A stretch of DNA of 60,748 nt from Paenibacillus algorifonticola (lineage in GTDB: Bacteria > Bacillota > Bacilli > Paenibacillales > Paenibacillaceae): NCBI RefSeq assembly GCF_000971975.1, contig NZ_LAQO01000048.1, forward strand, positions 1 through 60,748. The letters are read 5' to 3'. The position numbers and the translations under genes were made by a program. The notes beneath the pieces were generated by a model. It did not search any database. It was not told where the DNA came from and saw only the letters and a list, made by a program, of their open reading frames with translations. Shown here in pieces: positions 52,278-60,603 of this stretch (positions are counted from its first letter, which is position 1; each line of letters opens with the position of its first letter).

Positions 52278-53368
52278 AGCAAGTTAGCCGAGGCACGTTC
52301 TGGTTTTACGTAAATAGAGGTCTCCACAACTTTGCACTGGAGAAACAGAACACATACTATCCGCATACCTGCATAATGGGAATCGAACATTTAGAAGTCT
52401 TGTATAGACTACCATAATTATGTCAGAGAAACTTAAGTGCTTAGCCCGCTACTCTCACCCAAGTACTTAAGCAGGGTGAGAGTAGCGGGCAAGGTTGTGT
52501 AGTTCGGTAAACCCATCTATCGTGAGTGATTACATCTTAGAAATGATACAAAAAATCGTATGGAGAAGTAGTCTTTAAACATGCAAATGACTTTAAGGGA
52601 GACTTCTTAAAGCAGGAGGAGCCCAGATTCTGCGGTGTAAAGGCAGACATAAGAAACACGTGGTTGTTTCATCGTGGGCACTCCCACCAGTAAAGACCAG
52701 AAAAATATCTGCAAAGCATCAGGCTCATTTATTAGGGACTCGATAAGGTGATTACTGGTAAAGGGGGAGATCGAGAATGTACATTTAGGTTCATATAATA
52801 GAAGATACACTTTTCACTCCTGAAAGTAGCCTTCAGTGTCGCAGTTTGAAAAATGTGCAGGTACCTTCATACAGCAACCAACTAAGGATAAGGGGTCGCA
52901 TTCTATTCGAATATGATGGCATTTCAAAATGTAAAGGTCTATTTTGCTTAACTTTATACTTCTTGGCATCGATGCTCCAAGAAGAATGTAAACAGACTTG
53001 TACGAGCAATCTTTATTAATGAGTATGGATATGTCAAGGTTCCTGACGAATAATACGCTGAAATATTTCGTTAAAAGAACAACCGCTCCCGTATATGTCT
53101 CTGCAGTAAGTTTGCTCACGAAGCTCTCGTGAACGCAGTGTACAACTATTTATTTTGACAAGATATTTATAAGAAAGTGGTGCTTTTATAATTGATACCT
53201 AGTAAGAGGATAGACTGCTCTAGATTCCATTGTTTCTTGGGCATTGCAATAGCGAATGTAGTTGTCAAATGTACGTTAACAAAAGGTTTTTCAAAATCTA
53301 TTTATATATGAACTCTCTTTCGAAAATAACAGTAGAAGGAAACTAATCAAAGAGTATCGGTAAATCAT
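52278..53368. other. Gene-poor degenerate stretch
   Basis: About 1.1 kb without a convincing gene. Short open frames on both strands lack ribosome binding sites and recognisable motifs. It contains one long perfect inverted repeat (listed separately) and reads like decayed sequence. On the plus strand a run from about 52805 to 53017 stays open but gives no family I know. Confidence 0.5.
52444..52490. repeat. Perfect 17-bp inverted repeat
   Basis: GCCCGCTACTCTCACCC (52444-52460) is exactly complementary to GGGTGAGAGTAGCGGGC (52474-52490), loop of 13 bases. No T-run follows on either side, so it is not a normal terminator. It is GC-rich inside AT-rich DNA, like part of a small mobile or repetitive element. 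Confidence 0.65.
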
Positions 53369-53485
53369 CTATTTTTTTCTGAAAAATTTATTATATAGAA
53401 ATAAAAATATTAAAATAACAACTATCCAAAAAACCACTATCCACGCAACTCCTGATATCATCTTTAAAAACCCTTCTAAACCCAT
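53369..53485 (-). CDS. 38-residue single-helix membrane peptide
   Basis: ATG at 53485 with GGAGG six to seven bases upstream. The product begins MGLEGFLKMISGVAW and continues as one long hydrophobic helix (IVVFWIVVILIFLFLY) ending in a basic NKFFRKK. One membrane span with the positive C terminus inside is expected. AT-rich codons match the surrounding island. No neighbour explains it; size and charge would fit a small membrane toxin or accessory peptide, but nothing proves that. Confidence 0.55.
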   Translation of the reverse strand: MGLEGFLKMISGVAWIVVFWIVVILIFLFLYNKFFRKK

Positions 53486-53559
53486 TTTTACGCCTCCATA
53501 TATAATATATTCTATAATATGAAAATTAAGAGTGATCTTAGTATATTTATATTTAACCA

Positions 53560-53829
53560 TTAGTCGTTCCGTTCGTCAAACATTTCAGGTTAACCATCTA
53601 AAATGATTTGAAAAGAAAGTGTAAAAAATGATGTGTAAGTAGAAAAAAATAAAGACCTTTTCTAGTGGAGTTGAGTTACTACACAACAATCCAAAAATCG
53701 AGGACTTCCTTATGAATCAACCACTGGTTAATTCATTTACACAAAATTCTTGGCGCTGCCTTTGAAAATCGTTTTAAATTGAAGAATCTGAATCAGAGAA
53801 TTAATTTAACATTCTCATAAATTCCTTTA
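53560..53829. other. AT-rich intergenic stretch
   Basis: No gene or RNA motif recognised. Very AT-rich, in contrast to the rest of the window. Confidence 0.4.
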
Positions 53830-53859
53830 TTGACAAAATAAAACTAAATGTTGTAATAT
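53830..53859 (+). promoter_or_regulatory. Sigma-A-type promoter of the secreted orphan gene
   Basis: TTGACA (53830-53835, consensus), 18-base spacer, TAATAT (53854-53859). It leaves a leader of about 150 bases before the start codon. Confidence 0.65.
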
Positions 53860-54015
53860 AAGATCTTTTTGTTTGTTAATATTTACTTATTAAGGGAAGT
53901 ATGATATGGTTTATGCTCATCTGATTTTGGTAATGAATTATTGTGAGTGTTTTATTTATTTTGAATTATGTAGTTATTTGAATGTTAGAATTTAAAATGA
54001 AAAGGAGATAGTTCA

Positions 54016-54636
54016 TTGAAAGAAAAATCGATAAAAATATTAGGATTATTCATGATCTTAACCTTGTTGTTAAACCTTACTCCAGCGTATGCAGCAGAAA
54101 ATGCTATTGAAATTAAAGATCCTGATGCTTTTAATTTTGAACTGGAAAAACAGAAAATACAGGAACTTTCATCCACTGAGGAAATTAGTTTTAATCCTGA
54201 TGAGCCGTTAGTTATAAATTTCGATGATGGTAGCTCTGTTACATATTCTGTTAATAGACAATTTTCAAGAGCAGGTTCTTTAACATTATCTGTGATAAAG
54301 TCGTATGATTGGCTTGTTGGGTACGCGAAAATTGAGCTAAGTGTTAGCAAAATAGATTACTATAGTGGTGGTAGCTTTGGAGAAGGTTACCTCCTAAGTG
54401 GGAATTCAAATGATGTTTATCAAACTATCCTTGATACTGGATGGGCTACTGTTTCACGTGGAGTAACTGAGGCTAAACATGTTACTTTAGATAGCGGTTA
54501 TAAGCAAGGTATTAAGGCCAGAGGTAAAGGAGATATAACGTATTATATTTCAGGAATATATAAACAACAGTCTTATGAATTTATTTGGCAAAAACATCCA
54601 ACTAAACCTGAATTCACATTTCCAAGTTCTTATTGA
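54016..54636 (+). CDS. Secreted protein of unknown function
   Basis: 206 residues, TTG start with AAAAGGAGA upstream. A clear signal peptide (ILGLFMILTLLLNLTPAYAA). The mature part begins with an acidic, helical segment (AIEIKDPDAFNFELEKQKIQ) and continues as a beta-rich domain (VINFDDGSSVTYSVNRQF, LVGYAKIELSVSKIDYYSGG, KARGKGDITYYISGIYKQQ). No cysteine pair, repeat or catalytic motif is visible. Codons are much more AT-rich than in neighbouring genes, suggesting recent acquisition. Own promoter with consensus -35. Not assigned to a family. Confidence 0.75.
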   Translation: MKEKSIKILGLFMILTLLLNLTPAYAAENAIEIKDPDAFNFELEKQKIQELSSTEEISFNPDEPLVINFDDGSSVTYSVNRQFSRAGSLTLSVIKSYDWLVGYAKIELSVSKIDYYSGGSFGEGYLLSGNSNDVYQTILDTGWATVSRGVTEAKHVTLDSGYKQGIKARGKGDITYYISGIYKQQSYEFIWQKHPTKPEFTFPSSY

Positions 54637-54870
54637 TATTTAGGATGAAACTACTTTAGAAAAATTTCAATTTATTTATGACTCACCAATAATTCATTTC
54701 AATTTTTAGATGAACAGTTATTAGTTTGAGTATAATGGATTTTCTCTTGGAATATAATTTAAGTTTCCCTGTTTTAGTAATAGTTGAAATGAGAAATTTA
54801 TTCTTAGTAGATTACAATTCGGAATTGATTTTTAAAATAATACCTATAAGTTTATGAATGCGACTTGAAG

Positions 54871-54943
54871 AGCACACCGAAGAGTGGACATCGGAAAAAC
54901 ACTTTAGTGTTTGAACCGATGAAAACGATAAGGGTGCTTTTTA
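54871..54943 (+). other. Structured stretch, possible terminator
   Basis: AGCAC (54871-54875) pairs with GTGCT (54934-54938), enclosing ATCGG/CCGAT and AACACT/AGTGTT stems, and TTTTTATTAT follows. It could terminate the secreted-protein transcript 235 bases upstream, or be a small RNA end. Confidence 0.4.
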
Positions 54944-55084
54944 TTATAATAAACAAGATCCAAAATTTGTTGCTTTTTAGCCCTTATTTAGACTAGGATA
55001 GTACGCCTATTACTTAGATATAAAGAAATCAAACAGAGGGGACTAAAAATAAAGAAAAAATAATATCTCTTAAATATTAGAAAA

Positions 55085-55198
55085 ATGGTTGCAGTCAAAA
55101 GGAAGGGGATCAGGAATATTGCCACGTTAGCGCACCAGCGCGAGCTTAACTCTAAGATAGTTTTGAATTGGGTCAAAGAGCTGATTCGTAAAGATTGA
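55085..55198 (+). pseudogene. Possible transposase OrfA remnant
   Basis: A 37-residue frame contains NIATLAHQRELNSKIVLNWV, which resembles the helix-turn-helix of IS3/IS66-type OrfA proteins (V-A-x2-A-x4-L-N-x5-W-x-K-E). After a stop, a nearby frame at about 55274-55300 reads LKNLVAQQVLKD, similar to the usual end of OrfA. Frames are broken and no inverted ends or OrfB were found, so this is a decayed fragment. Confidence 0.35.
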
Positions 55199-55199
55199 A

Positions 55200-55940
55200 T
55201 CAGTTGGTCGGGCGTAGCAATAAGCAAAATAAGTTTGTTCTTACCATAGTAGTCTATGCACAGTCGGGGAAGAGAATAAAAGTTTGAAGAATCTCGTTGC
55301 ACAACAAGTTCTCAAAGATCTGCATAAAATATGGACCTGTACTTGCAGAGAAAATAGAAATTGCTCAGAAATTTATTAGACTGACACGTCAAATTGATAT
55401 GGTGATATTTAGAAATAGAACTATCTATGTTTAATTACTATAGGAGCGGAATGCGAGGCATGTTGCTTAAGTAGCTTCATCAATGAGGTTAAAAGCTAAA
55501 GCATAATAAGAAGGTATTTTGCCTTATGTGCAAATTCATGGAGGTGCTTCGTCACCAGTGCAAAATCAGCATCAAGTTATCTTAAGTGACATATGAACAA
55601 TCGAGTAGCTACCGCCTCCAACTAGCTGTAGGATCGATGTTGAGTGTTTATGAGTCAGTGCAGAGCAGCGAAACTTCTTTTATGAATCACTATTGCCGTT
55701 TTTAATTGCGCTAACCTTTAATGCCATGTGCCCCTTTTAATTTACGTACGAATTACTGATTAAGCTTAAGTTCTTTAATCAAGCAGATCAGCCTGTGAAC
55801 AATCTGTTCTTAGTACATCAGCCTTCAATTGATTCAGGATTACAACCGCGTTTGCTTACATGTAGGCAATCATAAGTGGGATTTTCAGTCAGCATTAAGG
55901 TAATATAGCCGAAATATGTTCAGAAAAGGTTCAGAATAGA
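55200..55940. other. Gene-poor degenerate stretch
   Basis: About 0.7 kb with many stop codons in all frames, no ribosome binding sites in front of long frames and no recognisable RNA. It continues the decayed island. Confidence 0.45.
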
Positions 55941-55943
55941 AGT

Positions 55944-56020
55944 TATAATAGAAGATAGAAACGAAAACGATAGCTTGCATGAATAAGCAGTGCCTGGTGA
56001 GTGCGACTCAGCAGGCTTTT
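55944..56020 (+). promoter_or_regulatory. Possible promoter and leader hairpin of the hybrid kinase gene
   Basis: TATAAT (55944-55949) is a likely -10; the -35 is poor (TTCAGA, 19-base spacing). Between it and the gene, GCCTGGTGAGT (55992-56002) pairs with ACTCAGCAGGC (56006-56016), followed by TTTT. A terminator-like hairpin inside the leader could work as an attenuator, or it may end an upstream transcript. Confidence 0.4.
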
Positions 56021-56075
56021 ACATTGTATAGACGATACATAAGAGGCATCGTAACGCTGCGGGGAGAGACTATGA

Positions 56076-59000
56076 ATGCTTAATCGAAAGAACATCGGTA
56101 TGTTCCTGATGATTTTGGGAATTATGGGCACGATTTTTGTGCTTGTATTCCTTAAGCTGACGGATAGACAAGATGTGCGTGCTGTGAATGGCGTGTTGGA
56201 CTTGAGTAACTGGAGTTTTGTGGAAAATGGAGCAGTCAAGCTGGACGGGGAGTGGGAGTTTTATCCGAACCAGCTGCTGACGCCGAAAGACTTTTCCATA
56301 GCTAGCCAGATGCCAAAGGAGCAGGCTCCACCGGGCAAGCTGGTGAACGTACCAGGGAAATGGAATGCTTATTTGTCCGAAGATGGAAGTAGGGCGGGCA
56401 TTGGCTACGGCACGTATCGTTTGAAAATTCAGCTTCCCAGCCATTTGCGGGAAATATATGGGGTTTACACCTCTAACATTCGCATGGCCAATCGAATTTA
56501 TTTAAACAATCAATTGATTGGTGCCAGCGGTGCCCCAGCAGCAAATGAATACGATGGCGTTCAAAACAATGTGCCTTATATTGGCCTTGGCACCGTTGCG
56601 GGCGATTCGGTCGAGCTCATTGTGCAGGTGGCGAACTACAGTTATGCTACAGGCGGCATCATTTATTCCATCACCTTCGGAGATCAGCATACGATTATTA
56701 AAAACCGGGAGATGGATATTTTACGAGGGGCGCTGACGATTGCCGGATTTCTAATCCCGGGCTTGTTTTGCTTGCTGTTATACGCGCTTAGAAAGCAGGA
56801 GAGAGGGCTGATGTTTCTCGGGCTTTTTTGCCTCTCGTCCATGATTTTTATGATGACCCAAGGGGAACGGATCCTTGTCCAACTGCTGCCTGATCTGCCT
56901 TATTCCTTCGTGCTGAAGCTGCAGCCAATCTCATCGGTATTTGTGTATTATTTTTTATTATGCATTGTGAATGAAATGCTGCCAGGCATCGTGCATCCCA
57001 AGGTGATGCGGTTCTTGAAATGGCTTGCGGGCATCACCATTTTGCTGGAGCTCGTTGCGACGCCATTATTTATCTCAAAGCTGGAAGTTTTAATTATGAT
57101 TCAGGGCTTGTTTATGATCGTTTATTATATTTATGTCATTATTCGGGGGGTCGGACGCAAAGCGTATACGGATCCTTACTGGTTTTTAAGTCTTCAGAGC
57201 ATTGTCATGATGATGCTTGCTTCCATGATGCGGGCATACGGATTTATGGAAAGCGCGATGCTCATTTCCTTCGAAACGCTGCTGTTCGTGTTCGCCCATG
57301 CGGGCTTGTTCGCGAAACGCTTTACAAAGTCGATTCGCGAGGTGGAGCAGCTGTCGGAGAAGCTGCTGACGCTTGATGGGCTCAAGGATGAATTTATGAC
57401 GATGACCTCGCACGAGCTGAGGACGCCGCTGCACGGCATTATTAATATGGCAGCCTCCATGCTGGAAGGCGCATCCGGACCGCTCAACAATACGAAGCAG
57501 GCAGAGCATTTATCGATGATTGTATCGACCGGAAAGCAGCTGTCTGCACTGATTCAGGATATTTTGGAGTTTGCGGAGCTGCGGGGCGGTGTGATGAAGC
57601 TTGCGAAGCGAAAGATTTATTTTCAGCCTGTGCTTCATGCGGTTGTGGAGGTTGTGGAGCATCTGCTCATCGATAAGCAGGTTCAGATTCAGCAGCGGCT
57701 GCCTGCCAATTTGCCTTTGCTGGATGCGGATGAAGATCGGCTGCGGCAAATTTTGTACAATTTGCTTGGCAATGCGGCGAAGGCGACCATTCAGGGGAAA
57801 ATTACAATTAGTGCGGTGACGCAGGGAGATAAGGTGAGGGTGGACATTTCGGATACAGGAATGGGCATGCCGTCCGAGCAGCTTGAAACGGTTTTTCTTT
57901 CTGAACGCAAAGCAAAGGCGGGGCGGCGTGCCTTTCAAGGCTCGGGCTTCGGACTGCGCATTACGAAGCAGCTCGTTGAGCTGGGTGGCGGAACCATTAG
58001 TGTCCATTCTATTGAGGGAAAAGGGACGACGTTCAGCTTCACGATCCCGATCGCCCAAGGCCAGCAGCAGGAGGACGGCGACATCGCCTATCAGGAGCAG
58101 GCGGCAGCGATCGAGCTTACTGCCATGCTGAATATACCGCCGCCCGCCGCCGAATTCCGCGTGCTCGTCGTTGACGATGATCCGATTAATTTGCAGGTGC
58201 TCATTAATTTGCTTTCCATTGAGCGATGCGAGGTTACGGCGGTAAGAAGCGGAGATGAGGCGCTTGAAGAGGCGTTCGCTGCTCCGGCCAAATATGATTT
58301 GGTCATTACCGATTGGATGATGCCGAAAATGTCGGGTATTGAGCTTTGCCGCAAAATTCGCGAACGCTTCCTGCTGTCGGAGCTTCCGGTTCTGCTGCTC
58401 ACGGCCAAAACGAAACCGGAGGACATCAAGCTCGGCTTTGAGGCGGGCGTCAACGATTATATCGGCAAGCCCGTTGATGCAGGCGAGCTGCGTGCCCGGG
58501 TTCAGACGCTGCTTGCACTCCGCAAGTCGGTTAAGCTGGCCGTACAGGCGGAAATGGCGTTTTTGCAGGCGCAAATTAAGCCCCATTTTTTATATAATGC
58601 CTTGAATACGATTATTGCGATTTGTCCGGTAGATCCGTATAAAGCGATGGAGCTGCTGATTGAATTAAGCCAGTTTTTGCGCAGCAGCTTTGATTTCCAT
58701 AATCGCGACAAAATGACGACGATCGAACGTGAGCTGGAGCTGGTCAAGTCCTATTTGACGCTGGAAAAGGCGCGTTTTGATGAACGGCTTAAAATTGAAT
58801 ACGAAATTAGCTGCGATGAGCTTGCGCTGATTCCTCCGCTGACCATTCAGCCGATTGTGGAAAATGCGGTCAATCACGGCGTAATGAAAAAAGAAGAAGG
58901 CGGTACGATTAAGCTGAAAATTTCTGAAGTGGATAACTGTATTATGGTTCTTGTAGAGGACGATGGTGTAGGCTTCTCCCCTGAACGATTATCGCAGGTG

Positions 59001-59165
59001 CTCTCGGACAAAGGCACAGGCCGCGTAGGGCTTAGCAACATCAACCAACGGCTGGTCAATTTGTACGGCAGTGGTTTGGTTATTGATGGACAGAGGCAGC
59101 ACGGCGCGGAGGTAAGCTTCCGCTATCCGAAGGAGCTGCGAGCAGGCACTTATAACGAAGCATAA
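56076..59165 (+). CDS. 7TMR-DISM hybrid sensor kinase with two kinase modules
   Basis: 1029 residues, ATG after GGGGAGAG. Domains in order: a first helix (9-26); an extracytoplasmic beta-sandwich (40-205, GTYRLKIQLP, RIYLNNQLIGASGAP); seven helices (about 215-410); a HisKA domain with H446 in SHELRTPLHG; a HATPase (NLLGNAAKA, GMGMP, GSGFGLRI); a receiver (700-815) with D746 in VITDWMMP and K798 in GKPV; a LytS-type His_kinase with H837 in QIKPHFLYNAL; and a second HATPase (PIVENAVNHG, GRVGLSNI). Both kinase histidines and the receiver Asp are present. It is followed by a response regulator gene 16 bases downstream, its probable partner. The ligand is unknown; 7TMR-DISM sensors often see carbohydrates. 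Confidence 0.9.
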   Translation: MLNRKNIGMFLMILGIMGTIFVLVFLKLTDRQDVRAVNGVLDLSNWSFVENGAVKLDGEWEFYPNQLLTPKDFSIASQMPKEQAPPGKLVNVPGKWNAYLSEDGSRAGIGYGTYRLKIQLPSHLREIYGVYTSNIRMANRIYLNNQLIGASGAPAANEYDGVQNNVPYIGLGTVAGDSVELIVQVANYSYATGGIIYSITFGDQHTIIKNREMDILRGALTIAGFLIPGLFCLLLYALRKQERGLMFLGLFCLSSMIFMMTQGERILVQLLPDLPYSFVLKLQPISSVFVYYFLLCIVNEMLPGIVHPKVMRFLKWLAGITILLELVATPLFISKLEVLIMIQGLFMIVYYIYVIIRGVGRKAYTDPYWFLSLQSIVMMMLASMMRAYGFMESAMLISFETLLFVFAHAGLFAKRFTKSIREVEQLSEKLLTLDGLKDEFMTMTSHELRTPLHGIINMAASMLEGASGPLNNTKQAEHLSMIVSTGKQLSALIQDILEFAELRGGVMKLAKRKIYFQPVLHAVVEVVEHLLIDKQVQIQQRLPANLPLLDADEDRLRQILYNLLGNAAKATIQGKITISAVTQGDKVRVDISDTGMGMPSEQLETVFLSERKAKAGRRAFQGSGFGLRITKQLVELGGGTISVHSIEGKGTTFSFTIPIAQGQQQEDGDIAYQEQAAAIELTAMLNIPPPAAEFRVLVVDDDPINLQVLINLLSIERCEVTAVRSGDEALEEAFAAPAKYDLVITDWMMPKMSGIELCRKIRERFLLSELPVLLLTAKTKPEDIKLGFEAGVNDYIGKPVDAGELRARVQTLLALRKSVKLAVQAEMAFLQAQIKPHFLYNALNTIIAICPVDPYKAMELLIELSQFLRSSFDFHNRDKMTTIERELELVKSYLTLEKARFDERLKIEYEISCDELALIPPLTIQPIVENAVNHGVMKKEEGGTIKLKISEVDNCIMVLVEDDGVGFSPERLSQVLSDKGTGRVGLSNINQRLVNLYGSGLVIDGQRQHGAEVSFRYPKELRAGTYNEA

Positions 59166-59181
59166 AAGGGAGTCGGTGGCG

Positions 59182-60315
59182 ATGAGAGTCATTTTAATAG
59201 ATGATGAAAAGCCGGCGCTCGCTCACATTGAATGGTTGTTCGAGCGGGACGGACGCTTGCAGGTGGCAGCAAAATTCACTTCGGCCAGAGATGGCATTCA
59301 GGATGTGCGGGACACGCCCGCACACATCGTCTTTCTGGACATTAATATGCCGGGACTGAACGGGCTTGAGGCGGCGGAGCATATCCGCAGCATTAACCCG
59401 GATATCCGTATCGTATACATAACGGCCTATTCGGAATATGCGATTGAAGCGTTTGAGCTGAATGCACTCGATTATTTGCTGAAGCCCGTTCATCCCGAAC
59501 GGTTTAAGAAGACGATTACTCGCATTATAGAAGATTACAGTCGGGGCAAGCCGGAGAAGCAGCCGCTGCCCGGCAGGCAGGTGCTATGCTTCAAGCGGCT
59601 TGCGTTTCATGACGATGGAAAAACGAATACGAGCCTCCGGCTGCGGACGCTGAAAGCGCAGGAGCTGTTTGCTTTTTTACTGCATCATAAAGATCAGTGG
59701 GTCGCCAAGCAGCAGCTATTAGACACGCTATGGCCCGATTCGGATTATGAGAAAGCGATGATGCTGCTCCATACGTCCGTCTATCAAATACGCAAGCTGA
59801 TGAAAGATTGGAAGGTAGAGGCGCTCGTTGAGTTTGCGCTTGACAGCTATCGTTTGACGAGCAATGGATTAAAGCTGGATGTCGAGCAGTTCGAGCAGGG
59901 AGTTGCCGCGATCCGCGCCATTGACACGGAGCAGCAGCGTATAGCGGCAGAGCAGACGCTCAGCCTGTATGCCGGGGACTATTTTGAAGAGCATGATTTT
60001 CTGTGGGCGAGGCAGCGCCGGGATGAGCTTAGAGCGAAATATGTGCGGTTTGTACGCAGCCTTATCCATTATGAGATGAATGCTGGGCACGAGCAGGAGG
60101 CGCTTAAGAGACTGCTGCTGCTGCATGAGCAGGAGCCTTATTCGGATGAGCTGTGCCGGCAAATTTTAAAGCTGCTTGGCAAGATGGGAGAACGGGAGGC
60201 ACTTGCCCTCTATTATGATGATTTTGCACGACTGCTTCTTGAAGAATTAAATTGTGAGCCGGAGCCAGAGACGAAGCATGTAATGAAGCAGCTTAAAGGT
60301 GCACAGTTAAAATAA
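59182..60315 (+). CDS. Response regulator with winged-helix and BTAD (SARP-like) output
   Basis: 377 residues. A receiver with D53 in HIVFLDINMPG, T81 in YITAYSEYA and K in YLLKPVHP spans 1-115. Then a winged-helix DNA-binding part (LRTLKAQELFAFLLHHKDQW and MLLHTSVYQIRKLMKDW, about 150-215) and a bacterial transcriptional activation domain of TPR-like repeats (LSLYAGDYFEEHDFLWARQRRDEL and ALKRLLLLHEQEPYSDELC, 240-370). This is the SARP/BTAD arrangement. ATG 59182 has AAAAGGGAG nine bases upstream; the GTG at 59176 is too close. It should be phosphorylated by the kinase encoded just upstream. Target genes unknown. Confidence 0.9.
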   Translation: MRVILIDDEKPALAHIEWLFERDGRLQVAAKFTSARDGIQDVRDTPAHIVFLDINMPGLNGLEAAEHIRSINPDIRIVYITAYSEYAIEAFELNALDYLLKPVHPERFKKTITRIIEDYSRGKPEKQPLPGRQVLCFKRLAFHDDGKTNTSLRLRTLKAQELFAFLLHHKDQWVAKQQLLDTLWPDSDYEKAMMLLHTSVYQIRKLMKDWKVEALVEFALDSYRLTSNGLKLDVEQFEQGVAAIRAIDTEQQRIAAEQTLSLYAGDYFEEHDFLWARQRRDELRAKYVRFVRSLIHYEMNAGHEQEALKRLLLLHEQEPYSDELCRQILKLLGKMGEREALALYYDDFARLLLEELNCEPEPETKHVMKQLKGAQLK

Positions 60316-60321
60316 AACGGA

Positions 60322-60381
60322 GGCTCAGCTGGATTTGCCGTTCCTTTTTCGGATGGCAGCGCGTCTGAGCCGCTTTTTTTA
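60322..60381 (+). terminator. Terminator after the response regulator
   Basis: GGCTCAG (60322-60328) pairs with CTGAGCC (60365-60371), with further inner pairing, followed by GCTTTTTTT. Confidence 0.8.
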
Positions 60382-60494
60382 AATTTGTACTAGGATGTGT
60401 ATGCAAACGGGAGGCGGTCTGCTGCGCCTTGCTTAGCCCTTATTCGAGGCCAATCTCATCTGCCGATTCAAGGCTTAAGGAACCAGAGCATGCA

Positions 60495-60603
60495 ATTGTT
60501 GCTGAGTTCGTTTTGGCTGAGGAGACTGTTGCTGAGAACACTGTTGGCTGAGTCCGCTGTTGCTGAGAACACTGTTGGCTGAGTCCGCTGTTGCTGAGAA
60601 CAC
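60495..60603. repeat. 31-bp tandem repeat, about 3.5 copies
   Basis: Two identical 31-base units at 60526-60556 and 60557-60587, a partial third at 60588-60603 and a degenerate copy in phase before them (60495-60525). Each unit contains TGTTGCTGAGAACACTG and TTGGCTGAG. No start codon with a ribosome binding site is close. A minus-strand frame runs through it but looks like a product of the repeat. The remaining bases of the window show no other feature. Confidence 0.85.

Noticed and set aside
52607..52810. 67-residue frame on the minus strand
   Set aside because: No ribosome binding site and no family pattern.
52814..53119. 101-residue frame on the minus strand
   Set aside because: No ribosome binding site, no recognisable domain, and placed in decayed DNA. 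Not supported as a gene.
54988..55302. 104-residue hydrophobic frame on the minus strand
   Set aside because: AT-rich DNA read in reverse gives hydrophobic codons by chance. The plus strand shows a better transposase-like fragment.
55950..56040. Possible c-di-GMP riboswitch in front of the kinase gene
   Set aside because: The hairpin lacks the conserved GEMM core and tetraloop-receptor sequences.
57510..58586. 358-residue frame opposite the hybrid kinase
   Set aside because: Arg/Leu/Gln-rich shadow of the kinase gene in GC-rich codons; no ribosome binding site.
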